Shown: positions 21,814 through 31,984 of the stretch, piece after piece | Position numbering within the stretch: position 1 is the stretch's first letter | Layout: each line of letters starts with the position of its first letter | Assembly (NCBI GenBank): GCA_048013815.1 | Contig: CM106585.1 | Span: 18,538,001 to 18,602,000, forward strand | DNA: 64,000 nucleotides | Origin: Setoptus koraiensis | Taxonomy: Eukaryota; Arthropoda | Reading direction: 5' to 3' | Program-made: the position numbers and the translations under genes | The notes under the pieces: generated by a model | Told to the model about the DNA's origin: nothing | The model's database searches: none | The model's input: only the letters and a program-made list of their open reading frames with translations

Positions 21814-22313
21814 NNNNNNNNNNNNNNNNNNNNNNNNNNNNNNNNNNNNNNNNNNNNNNNNNNNNNNNNNNNNNNNNNNNNNNNNNNNNNNNNNNNNNNN
21901 NNNNNNNNNNNNNNNNNNNNNNNNNNNNNNNNNNNNNNNNNNNNNNNNNNNNNNNNNNNNNNNNNNNNNNNNNNNNNNNNNNNNNNNNNNNNNNNNNNNN
22001 NNNNNNNNNNNNNNNNNNNNNNNNNNNNNNNNNNNNNNNNNNNNNNNNNNNNNNNNNNNNNNNNNNNNNNNNNNNNNNNNNNNNNNNNNNNNNNNNNNNN
22101 NNNNNNNNNNNNNNNNNNNNNNNNNNNNNNNNNNNNNNNNNNNNNNNNNNNNNNNNNNNNNNNNNNNNNNNNNNNNNNNNNNNNNNNNNNNNNNNNNNNN
22201 NNNNNNNNNNNNNNNNNNNNNNNNNNNNNNNNNNNNNNNNNNNNNNNNNNNNNNNNNNNNNNNNNNNNNNNNNNNNNNNNNNNNNNNNNNNNNNNNNNNN
22301 NNNNNNNNNNNNN
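21814..22313. other. Assembly gap of 500 Ns
   Basis: Exactly 500 undetermined bases. The left edge is the palindrome arm of HMGB copy E and the right edge is inside a lipase-like gene. A round-number gap in an inverted-repeat arm suggests collapsed or unresolved duplication. Confidence 1.
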
Positions 22314-23384
22314 GCACTTGTGTTAAAGCCATGTACGATCTAATAGAATATTGTATAGAGGATGATAGTATTATGAGTTCTAAATTCAAATCAAAGTTCT
22401 CGAAGAGTGCCTTGATGGAAAACAGCAACATCTTCATGTTTTATAACTATGTCCAATTATAAGTCTAATAACCAATCTAGTGTCTAACTTTTCTCTATGA
22501 TTTAGATGATCTAGCTTCGTATGATTTCAGCAACAGCCTGCGCACCGTCATATTGGTACCAAGTTATCTTACAGGTGATGAAACTAACTGGGTTGAATCT
22601 ACCAGATTGCATTGGCTTGCAATGGAGGATGTCAACATCATTGATGTGTCGTGGAGCAGTGGAAATCATGGCATTCATTCTAAAGCAGTGGCAGATACAC
22701 CAATAGTTGCGAGACAAATAACCATTCTTTTACATTATCTAGCCCAGTTATATGGACTCAATCTATATATTGAACTCGTTCCAAAAATATATCTCGTAGG
22801 CCACTCTTTGGGTGGTCATATATCTAGTTTCGTCGGTCAAGATTTTCTAGGTCGAATAGGTCGTATAACCGGCTTAAATCCAGCTGGGCCAAGCTTTTGT
22901 TCATAAGATAACAATCAAAGATTGGACCCCAGCGACGCCAAGTATACAGATGTGATTAACACAAACTCTGGCGGCCTAACAACAAGACTCTCATATGGGA
23001 TAACCTGTCCAGTTGGTCACGTGGATTATTATGCGAACGATGGTAGCCGACAACCAGGTAAATTTCCGCTGATATCACACTGCTACTTACTAACTTTGAA
23101 TGTTACTTTGAATAATACACAACCAGTTGCAATTGTTTGTTTTATTTTTTCGATTTAGTTTTTGAATTTCGCCAACAACAGGATGCGAAGTGGTCGTATC
23201 AAATAGTATATGGGCTTGCTCGCACGGCAGATCATTCGAGTTATCTATGAATGTCATCCAAAACACCCTTTACGATATTGAACCCCTGGCGTACTATTGT
23301 GATAGCTATGGTGACTTTTCAAATGGTGTCTACCTGGGCCGAGAGAAATGCCTCAATGACAAGAGAATTTCTCCGCATAGGTGA
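22314..23384 (+). pseudogene. Pancreatic-type lipase, disabled and truncated
   Basis: Exon-like pieces: a fragment after the gap (22317 to about 22460, with MENSNIFMFYNY resembling the N-terminal strand before the lipase fold), 22506-23057 and 23182-23384. The intron 23058-23181 is GT-AG and keeps frame. Family marks: the nucleophile elbow GHSLGGH, the GLNPAGP motif where the catalytic Asp is normally found (GLDPA), LDPSDAKYTDVI, GHVDYYANDGSRQPGC and the His motif CSHGRS. Defects: an in-frame TAA at 22904-22906 and Asn in place of the catalytic Asp. The first fragment ends in a stop without a matching donor for the next exon, and the expected C-terminal part is missing. The 3' end coincides with the left repeat set of the following cassette. 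Pancreatic-type lipases hydrolyse glycerides or phospholipids outside the cell; this copy would be inactive. Confidence 0.8.
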
Positions 23385-23395
23385 TCAACCTGTAC

Positions 23396-24297
23396 TGATC
23401 GTCGAATTGTACTGTGCTGATCGTCGAATTGTACTGCGCTGATCGTCGAATTGGCACACGTAACGACATCAAAAACACGTGTGCTATAACACATGTTTGT
23501 TGTAACTTGTGGCGACCCAAGCCGAAAACAACGTCAGTATTATCAATCAGTTCCATATTAATTATTTATTCACACATAAAAACCAAACAGATATCAGTCT
23601 TTAAACGATCAAACAAAAAATGGAGAGCATTTCAATCCCAACTGAGGAATTACCTATTTGTACAATCTGCCAGGAGAAACCTGATCATCCCCACAAGTTA
23701 ACCTGCAGCCACATCTACTGCTATTATTGCATACAGAAACTGGTAAAAGAATCAGTTAACAGTTCAGCCGAATACAATCATCTCAAGCCAAAATGCCCAG
23801 TCTGTCGTAAAATTATCAGTGGATGGAAGCCAATAAACCGTGAGCTCAATACATGGATAGTTGATAAAGTTGTCAGCCATAAAGACCGAGGCAAGGCAAC
23901 AAAATATCTGGTGTCCTGGGCTGTATGTGACCATCCATTTGCACCGAGGAAGAACGTATTAACCTGGGAACCCATGGCCAATCTCAAGGATGTAGGCTCG
24001 ATAGAGGCTATAGAGGATTACCAAGCCAGAAAACATCGCAAAAACCAGGCAAACCATGCACGACGTAAGAAAGGATGTTTAACCGAACCAATTCCAGAAA
24101 CATTGGAGGCCACGGACATTTACGAAAGCTCATCAGAAGACGAATAAATATCCTCATCATTATAAAGTAGATTTATAAACTTAAATAAATACTTTTGTGA
24201 AAAAATAAACAAAAAAGGGCCTCACTGTCTTCTCTAATCTCCTCAAGCTCTTTCGACGATCAGCAGGTACTTTTTCGACGATCAGCGGGTACTTTTT
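23396..24297. mobile_element. Cassette with inverted sets of three 22-bp repeats around a RING-chromodomain gene
   Basis: The left edge has three head-to-tail units near 23394-23456 (GTACTGYGCTGATCGTCGAATT). The right edge has three inverted units near 24252-24310 (TTTTTCGACGATCAGCRGGTAC, the last decayed). The shared core GCTGATCGTCGAA is exact between sides in inverted orientation. Between them lies one intronless gene and a poly(A)-like AATAAA. This is the layout of a DNA element with repeated terminal motifs, but no transposase is present, so it would be non-autonomous. It ends the lipase sequence, as expected for an insertion. Exact termini and target duplication are not resolved. Confidence 0.6.
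23620..24147 (+). CDS. RING finger-chromodomain fusion protein
   Basis: An intronless 175-residue frame. A C3HC4 RING spans 14-62 (Cys14, Cys17, Cys29, His31, Cys34, Cys37, Cys59, Cys62). A chromodomain follows at about 78-135: WIVDKVVSHKDRGKATKYLVSW, then TWEPMANL and an acidic/aromatic helix. Two positions of the methyl-lysine cage keep aromatics (Trp79, Trp100); the third appears to be Cys103. The C-terminus is basic (RKHRKNQANHARRKK), then acidic (ESSSEDE). RING domains recruit E2 enzymes for ubiquitin transfer and chromodomains bind methylated lysines, so a chromatin-targeted ligase is a reasonable inference. I know no standard animal gene with just these two domains. AATAAA occurs at 24184-24189 and again near 24204. 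The frame is intact and appears under recent constraint. Confidence 0.82.
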   Translation: MESISIPTEELPICTICQEKPDHPHKLTCSHIYCYYCIQKLVKESVNSSAEYNHLKPKCPVCRKIISGWKPINRELNTWIVDKVVSHKDRGKATKYLVSWAVCDHPFAPRKNVLTWEPMANLKDVGSIEAIEDYQARKHRKNQANHARRKKGCLTEPIPETLEATDIYESSSEDE

Positions 24298-24450
24298 CCA
24301 CGATCATCAAAGGGTTGACACGCGTTCGGTCAACAACCTTCATCAATTATCACATAACGTTATTTAATCTAGAATCGCTTTCCATATCGATCTAAACCAC
24401 AATGGCATCTCAAAAGACGAGAGCAAGCCTTCAACGATAATGAAAGGGAG
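24298..24450 (+). other. Short interval before the Myb-like gene
   Basis: AT-rich leader. An ATG at 24402 (MASQKTR) opens a frame that ends quickly, while the Myb-like frame runs one base out of register upstream of 24451 without its own ATG. Confidence 0.5.
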
Positions 24451-25311
24451 TTGATTAGAGCTCAAGTTAGCTTAGAAAAGCTTAACGTTATCCTCAATTC
24501 GAGCAAGAACGACGTGAAAGCTAGGAATTTGAAAGACAAAGCTTGGAATTTAATTGCATCTAGACTAAACGCAAAAGCTATTGGACCTCCTAGGACGCCA
24601 GATAAGTGTAAAAAATTGTGGGAAAACATCAAGATGTTGGCTAAAAAGAAAGGCGCTGATTATAAAATGCAAGTGAGGAAGACTGGTGGGGGCCCACCAC
24701 CAACTCCACCAACTGATTTCTTATATCAGGTAGCAGCCGAGAATGAGCCTAACTGGGGCGATATTGGATCCAATTTCGATAACGGCGCTGATGTTGACCT
24801 TGGGCCAACATCTAAGCCAGCATCACAGAAGACTGATGGCTTGAATGATGATCAAGAATCAGAATTATTCTCAAAATGGCATGATCTCACGAAAAGAACG
24901 AAAAGAGAGGTTGTAACTGCTGGTTGGATGCGAGATTATCCAGAGTTGGTACAACGAGATCCAAATTATTCGACGATCAGCAGTGGTTCATCTAAAGGAA
25001 CCGAAAAGTCAGATAGCCAGTTTTGGAAAATCAAGCTTGATAATGAGAGGGATCTACATGCTATGCGAACTCGTTCTTTGGCAGTCGAGATTGAAGCTAA
25101 CGAGATGAAAAGGAACTATTATTCGCTCAAGATAAGTCGCCTAGGCAAGCTTGAAGACAAAAGCTCAGCCAGAGATGAGGACGGCGGATCTGTAGGCACT
25201 CTGTCAGAGATTGAGAATATTGAAATGAGCAAATGGGTAACATTTCCACAATCAGCACAAGTCATTTCCACTATCAACTTAGTGCTCACCCTAACCTTAG
25301 TGCGACACTAA
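24402..25311 (+). pseudogene. Myb/SANT-like (zeste-type) DNA-binding protein, frameshifted start
   Basis: The main frame is open to 25311. Its first 80 codons or so form a zeste-type Myb/SANT-like trihelix (LKDKAWNLIASRLNAKAIGPPRTPDKCKKLWENIKMLAKKK). A Pro-rich stretch and a charged C-terminal half follow (DLTKRTKREVV, FWKIKLDNERDLHAMRT). The natural ATG at 24402-24404 is one base out of phase with this frame, with 19 bases between the ATG and the in-frame GAG at 24421, so a single-base insertion is likely. Such domains are common both in host regulators and in the accessory proteins of PIF/Harbinger-type transposons. No transposase frame was identified beside it. An intron or alternative start could also explain the register change. 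Confidence 0.55.
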
Positions 25312-26660
25312 GCGGCCACTAGCGGTCACTTGTAAGTGCGACATGAGAAACTCACCACATGATTGATGAAGGAATTCCTAAGTTGTTTTGCAGCTACAAC
25401 AGAAGGATGAGAATCTATTGAGTTCATTCGACGACTAAAATTTGCTACAACACCTAAATGTTCTCGGCCTTGAATAGAATTAACAACGGTTGAATCTTTG
25501 ATAGTATTCTCAACCATAATACCGAATGTATTGATTGTTTCCTGAAATTTTTGTTCATATTCTAGTATAACTCATTGGAAAAGTGTGGGTGGTATGCTTT
25601 GCCTGCATACTGGGCTTTGACATAGCTACGGAGCCTATTTTGTGTCTTGGATCGCTTCAAGTTTAGAAATTTTTGCAATATACAAGGATTAGAGACGTAG
25701 GAACACTCACTTAGAAAGTGACACCTATCGCCAGTTATTGGATCATTTCTCAACCCTATCATTCAATGTGTCGCACAGGGGGTTCTTGAAATATATGTTT
25801 TGGTTGCACAACTCGACTTGTATGAAACATTGTGAGATGAAATTTGGAATACAATCTCATATCAGCTAGTAAGAAATTCTGTTCAAGTTTGCCAGCGATA
25901 CAGCCAGCACTTTCTGAATTCAACATACCTATCAAATGATCCGTCGCGGGGTGTACCAGCTGGTTTTAATTGATCTGATGAGGTCAAACTGTCTTCTTTG
26001 AAAGATTTGTGGTTCTTGTCTCTCTGAGTGTGTTGATGTTCGGTTACTGATGGCTGATACCGTCGTTCGGCGGCGAAAAAATGTCGAAGCCGTAATGTAA
26101 GATGGTGAATGTATTCGATTCCAACTGGTGAAAAGTTTGATACTAGAGACAATCTATGCGACCCAACAAAAGCCAAGCTGTTTGTGTTAGACCAGATACT
26201 GACAACCCTTCTTTAAGTTACTTGAGATGGTGCGACATTCGCAGGATCGCACACATTTGTTAATTGTTCAAGCTCACAATTACTTGATAATAGGATTTGC
26301 ATTGCATCAATACAATAATTGCTACTGATTTTCATCTCGCGAAACATTGTTTGCAAAATGCTTTTGTCAGATAAAACACTGTGCCGCGGTGCACTAATAA
26401 TTTGTGTGTTTTTTCACAGTAGGAATTGAAAAATGTTGCCAAAGCAAAGAGGGAGATAATTAGTTTCGTCGATCTATATCATCTGCCTCTACTTTCTGCC
26501 AACAGGTCCAACTCTCTTTGAAGGTTTCCAGGCTTCATTCACCGACACAATCCATTACACAAAGAGTAACAAAGTAATGAGAGTATAGCCAGTAAAGTCA
26601 CTTGCACGTGTGAATAAACATGAAAGACAGCGATATTACCGCAATAGCTGATAAACAGCA
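25312..26660. other. Decayed AT-rich region with minus-strand coding remnants
   Basis: Besides the segment at 25356-25561, minus-strand open pieces occur at 25562-25762 and 25883-26176. The first has GDRCHFLSECSYVSNPC, loosely like the C-terminal Cys/His motif of non-LTR retrotransposon proteins. The second is followed by a donor-like GATAG|GTATGT. None forms a complete gene. 26200-26660 is AT-rich with no supported feature. Confidence 0.35.
25356..25561 (-). other. Exon-like segment of an unidentified gene or element
   Basis: On the minus strand, an acceptor-like TACTAG precedes 25561 and a donor-like ATGTG|GTGAGT follows 25356. Between them a protein-like frame is open (TINTFGIMVENTIKDST, HLGVVANFSRRMNSID). 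I do not recognise the family. Codon usage and splice-like borders argue it was once coding. Confidence 0.35.
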
Positions 26661-26787
26661 TCAATTTATTCTTTGATACTTCTTACAAAAATAACCCACA
26701 CTTAAGGTAGCGGAACTCGTAATAACACAACTGACGCACTTGAATGCGGGAATTGTTGCCGCATCGGGCCGATTATCGCCGATTTCG

Positions 26788-26808
26788 CATTTGCATGTCA
26801 TGCAAATG
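26788..26808. repeat. Perfect 10-bp hairpin
   Basis: CATTTGCATG, one base, then CATGCAAATG. It contains an octamer-like ATTTGCAT on each strand. It is at the left border of the GC-rich tract. Confidence 0.7.
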
Positions 26809-27386
26809 TGAAATGTGTGAAACAATTTGGCAACATTAGAATTGGCAACACGAGAATTGGCAAGCCGAGCGACTGTGTCGAGGGAGCGCATATCGCACCA
26901 CTAATGGACACACTTGATCATTAGTGGCTAGCTCGGCGCGCTCATCGGCAACGCCGAGTCATTAGCTACTGACAATTGTGAGCGATTGGTGATGTTGGCA
27001 AGCGAACGTTTTGGCGGAGTGTTTTGGCAGAGTGTCTCGGCGCACAGTGATTGTCCCTCGATCAATCTCGGCGCCCGCTTGCCGTGTCACTGGCACACGA
27101 TGCGGCAATTGTTGCAGGGCGATTGTTGTGATTCGCAACTTGTAAGTCACAAGTTGTGAGGCGCAACAACGATTGCGACAACTGTCTGAATTTGTTTGCT
27201 GGCGCGCGACACTTGCCCAAATGTGACAGCGCAACGTCCGTGTGATACGTTACAAATAAATGTATGTCAAATGGGCAACACTTGTATTGCAAGTACAAGT
27301 GTATGTACAAGTATTATGTGCGAGTATTATGTAATAAGCGCGTCACGTGGGCTCCGGCTGCTCCGGTCGAGCGGCCCATGGAGCCT

Positions 27387-27423
27387 GGTCGGCTGATTGC
27401 GCAACAAATGCAATCAGCCGACC
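27387..27423. repeat. Perfect 14-bp hairpin
   Basis: GGTCGGCTGATTGC, a nine-base loop, then its exact reverse complement GCAATCAGCCGACC. Confidence 0.85.
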
Positions 27424-28150
27424 AGCCGCGTAATGCAAATACAAATAGATACTAGCTATACTAGGAGATGGTGTGTTGAGCATGCGACGGGCCGATGCAC
27501 TAATGACTCGTTACTAATAAGTCATTAGTAATGGGACGCGCGAGACCAACAACCTCTCTGTTCAACAGAGTGTGTTGTGCGTCTCGCCTAAACAAACAGC
27601 CGATTGCTATTAACAAATATGCAATTGTGAATGCGATATTACACAAAGATGACACATTATTACAAATCACTGCAAATGCATACTCACAAACTGCAACATT
27701 TGTCAGTACAAATATCATTTGGCAAATTGGACAATCGCGTCTGACAAGCGCGAACCGTCAAGCGACTCGACTCAGATTGTTGCCATTCAGACTGTGCAGA
27801 CTGTATCGGCTGACTGTATCGGCCAACTGGCATCGGCTGACTGGCGAGCGAGCGTTGACCGCGTTCGGTCTGGCAGTTGTTACGGCCGCAGCAGCACACT
27901 GACAGAACGCAACTAGTCACATGACTGGCGCGACACGTTCGAAGGGACAGCTCACTGACAACTCGTGAGTGAGAGTCGACAAGAGTTTGACAACTTTGCA
28001 CTGTGCGCCAAGTTACAAATTACAATTCTCGTCGGATTGCAATTGCAATTTGTATAACTTGTGGGTAATTGTCTCGGCGCGACTGATTGCTCGCTCGTAC
28101 GATCGCTCGCCGACTCAAACCGCCGCTCAGCTACTGTAATACCTAATATC

Positions 28151-28210
28151 ATAGCTAATATAATGGCTAATATAATGGCTAATATAATAGCTGATATAAT
28201 AGCTGATGTA
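28151..28210. repeat. 12-bp tandem repeat, five copies
   Basis: Units follow the pattern ATRGCTRATATA with one or two changes each. This is an AT-rich island inside the GC-rich tract. Confidence 0.85.
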
Positions 28211-28856
28211 AAGTTTATAGGTGGCAAATCGTTTTTGGCAAGCGAAACGCAATCAAAGTTGGCTGACAGTCGTTATTGATTGACTTTGAGCGAGACGCGA
28301 GCGAGCGAGCGATTTGGCTCGCGAGTCGCTCTGTTTACCCTCTATCTGTATGCCTAGTGTCCGTGTTTGTGCGTCGTGCCTTGCGATTGACACCGATCGC
28401 AAGCCAACAAATATCCGGCTCGCATTTGTGCTGCCTCCGTTTATCCGGCTCTCGCTTGTCGGACTCTCGTTTATCCGGCTCTCGTTTGGGCCGCCGAGGC
28501 TGCCGATTGGCTTGCGACTGGCGGCCAATTGGTTGATAGTCGCAACTCGTTGCCGGCAAGCCAACAACAACAATTACGTCTCGAATTCACCAATTGCCGC
28601 CCGATGCCGCCTGATACGCGCGGCCCGATGCCCATGTCATCAATCATGCGCTGGTTGCGTCGATCGGCAGCGGCCAAACTGTAAACATATTCATGTGTCA
28701 TGTTTGACGGTCGAACGCAAACATGGCAACATTGTCAGCCAATTGAGCCATTCGCATCTCGGGCTATCGATGCGATGGCCGGCGATGGCACCCGAGCGGC
28801 CCAATAATAATAATAATACATGTAATTGTTGTTGTTGCGTCCAATTGTCTCGCCAG

Positions 28857-28968
28857 CGTCCGTCCGAGCGTCCGTCCGAGCGTCTGTCCGAGCGTCCGTC
28901 CGAGCGTCTGTCCGACTGACCGTCTGATTACCCGTCTGATTGCCCGTCTGATTGCCCGTCTGGGTGCC
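28857..28968. repeat. Two adjacent 12-bp tandem arrays
   Basis: Five units of CGTCYGTCCGAG are followed, after four bases, by four units of CGTCTGATTGCC. The second family is probably derived from the first. Confidence 0.85.
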
Positions 28969-31911
28969 TGTGCGTGAGTCCGGCCGCAAATTCGCGTCGC
29001 GTTTGCGCCTCGTCTCGGCCAGCCCGCCACGGAAGGCTCGCCACGGCCATCCAGTCTGATTGATCCAGTATGATTGATCCAGAGCAAAGCGGGCCCAATC
29101 GTGTTGACTGACCCGCTACATTGTAGGACGAATCGGGCGCACTTCGGCGGCCGCCCCAGCGAAACGCCGGCTCCCGTTTGATCGGCGCGCCGGCCGAATC
29201 TACCAAACCCAATTCGAGCCGCCTCATATCTGGACATATAAGCCGACACGGGCCCACAGACGCCGCGACCGGCGTCGTCTCGCATCGCGCCCAAAAGGCG
29301 CCTTGCGAGTCAGTGTGTGTGTGTTGCGTCAGTTGGCTGGCTCAGTTTGCGCTGCCCGAATTTGCGGCGTCGGTTTGCGTTACGTCAGCGTGCTCGGTCA
29401 GTTCGGCCCGGTCGGCCCGGTCGGACCGTCTCGACGCGTCTCGATTTGCTCAATTTATCAGGCGCCGCATCGCTGATTGGCCGCTGACTGGCCTGCGCCG
29501 CCGACTGGCCGCCGCCGCAGCTCCTTGTTGCGCAACGGACAACAAGATTGATCGCATTATTATGCACTTTCGCTTGCTCTCGTTTCGGGCCGCCACTTTG
29601 CGCCGCTCACTAGGCAAGCGACTCTCCTCAACAAGTTGCGGTCTCGCTGGGCCGTGCCTTGGTGCTGATCGGTGCGCGCCAGCAACTTGTTGGTCGCGCG
29701 CTCGCCGGCCATTGGCCAGCGGTCGGTCGCCAGCGGTCAGTGGAAGGCTGGCCGGCGGCAGGTAGAGCCCGGTAGAGTCGGGCAGACGCCGCCCGACGGT
29801 TGGGCGCAAATGGCCACAGTTGGCCGGCCAAACGCTCGCCGGGCCGGCCCACTGTCAGTGGCCAGTGTGACAAGTGTGAGTTGACAAATTGCCGCCAGGC
29901 TATAAATAAACAATAAACGACGAGCTGCTGCGCCGTGCCTGGCCAGCGCTCGCAGCCTCCAGAGCTTATGTAATACTTTTGTAATGTGTGCTTCTGCCAT
30001 CGTCGTCTGGCCAGTCTGGCCAGAGACAAATCGCCGGCTCGACGAGCGAAATCGCTGCTCTGTTAGCTCTGTCCAGCTATCAGCGTCCAGTGACAGAGCT
30101 GACAGGGGCCACAACGGCGACCGTTCGGCGAGCTGGCCAACGCCGCCCGACTGCACACAGGTGAATGGTAGCCAGGCGAAAATGGAGCGAACCGTTTGAC
30201 GGACTCGCACTTGACAGGTCGCCTTGACTCCAGTTGACCGGCCCGACATGCGCCGCGCCGCGCAAACCCGTCACATCGTGTGAGTCACATGCCGCCAATC
30301 CTGCAATATCCGCGCCGTACCCGCAATATGGCGCCACACATGCCATATCGGGCTTTGTATGCTGCGCGGACACTGCATCGCAACAACAAAACAGCACGCG
30401 GGTGGCCGGGTAACGCGGGTAACGCGGATAACAGGTAGCGCGGGCAACAGGTAACAAACATGAGGTAACAAACATGAGGTAACGAACGAGCCGGGCAGGT
30501 GTGAGCCGCGGCCGGCTGGCGGCGACTCATCTGCATATTATATCCAATCATAACGCATGTGATAATCGAGTCGGCCAATTAGCCGGCTCGTCGGAGCTGG
30601 CCGGTGCAATCGCTTCCTTTTGGCCGCCCCGCCGCTCCGAATTCCGACATAATTAATATAGCGGCGGCATTGGCGAGCGCGATGGCGATCAAACAATCTC
30701 GCTCGCTGGCGCCAGTGGTTATATTATTTTATCACTGCGCGCCGTTCGCTGGGTCGCCATTCTCTCCAATTGCGCTCGTTCTCTGCGTCCGCTCTTTCGA
30801 GTTTTCCCGTCCGCTCCATTCCGCCCGCTCTTCTCAACGGCCAGTCGGTCGCTCGGACGCTCGTCGGCCGGCCAGTCGCTCGTTGTGCAGCCGCCAAGCG
30901 GCCGTTATTACTCGCTTATTATGGCGAGCCCGTCAGTCCATTCTCGTTAGTCTATTTGTGCAGCCATCAAGCCTCACGCCTGTCGCTGCTGCCCGTCTTG
31001 CCAAGACTGTCTTGCCGGAGCCGATCGGCTGGCCAACAAGCGATTCTATCGATTGGCCAGTGACTGGTTTGAGCCGCCGTCATCACCATTGGCTCAGCGA
31101 ATGTCCGAACGGCGGATGTTCGGCGCCCGTTTCTCACCTGTGTGTGTGTGCCTACGAGAGTGTAGAAACTACAAGAGTGTGTGTGTTTAATGCTAATTCA
31201 GGCGAACAGCAGCGTCCGTCGGCCATCGCCGACTTATCCGCAGTTTCGCCGGCCCGACAGCCCACTGGCCAATCAGTCAGACGGTTGGTCGGTCGATCAG
31301 TTGATCGACGGCGGCCAACCGACGGGCCGGTGGCGGCAGCGCAAACATGAAGCAAACATGGCGTTTTTGTGCGCCGGCCGCAATACGCAAAAATGCTGCC
31401 GTCCGCTATGGACAAATCGCACACCGCAATCGGCTGACGCTGTTAGTCGCAAGTTGCGACTCGCAACCCAAATTGATTGTTTCGTCGGCAGATTGATTAT
31501 TAATCAATTTTAATTGATTGAGCCGTATCCAGCGCCGTTCGTGCCACTGGCCAGCACAGGTAATTAAGGTGCCACTTAGCTTTGGCCAGCCCTCTGCAGC
31601 TATATAACTTGCCCGGAAAGCCGGCCGATATTCGTAGCTCGCCAAAGAATGCCGGCCGAACTGAGCCGACTGAGCCGAAATCGGCCCGACCGACGGTGAG
31701 CGAGCGGCGGGCCCTCGCAGGGCACGATCGCAATTGGCCAGAATTGGCCACAATCACTATTACAGAATCTGGCCAATCTGGCAAGCGAAACGCACAATGG
31801 CGGCCGGATAACAATGATAACAACGAGCATTAATAATGCAATTTTTTGGCCTGCCAACAATTGGCGAACCGCCGGACAAGATGGCCCAACGGTAGAGAAA
31901 TTGGCCCGGTC

Positions 31912-31984
31912 TAGCTCTCTATTTGGCCGGGTCGAGCTCTCTATTTGGCCAGGCGGCTCTCGGTTTGGCCAGGCGGCTCTCGGT
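31912..31984. repeat. Duplicated 20-22 bp blocks
   Basis: AGCTCTCTATTTGGCC occurs twice and GGCTCTCGGT with TTTGGCCAGGC occurs twice in direct succession, giving four related units. Confidence 0.7.

Noticed and set aside
21689-22462. Frames running through the assembly gap
   Set aside because: They consist mostly of undetermined residues; only the lipase fragment to the right of the gap is credible.
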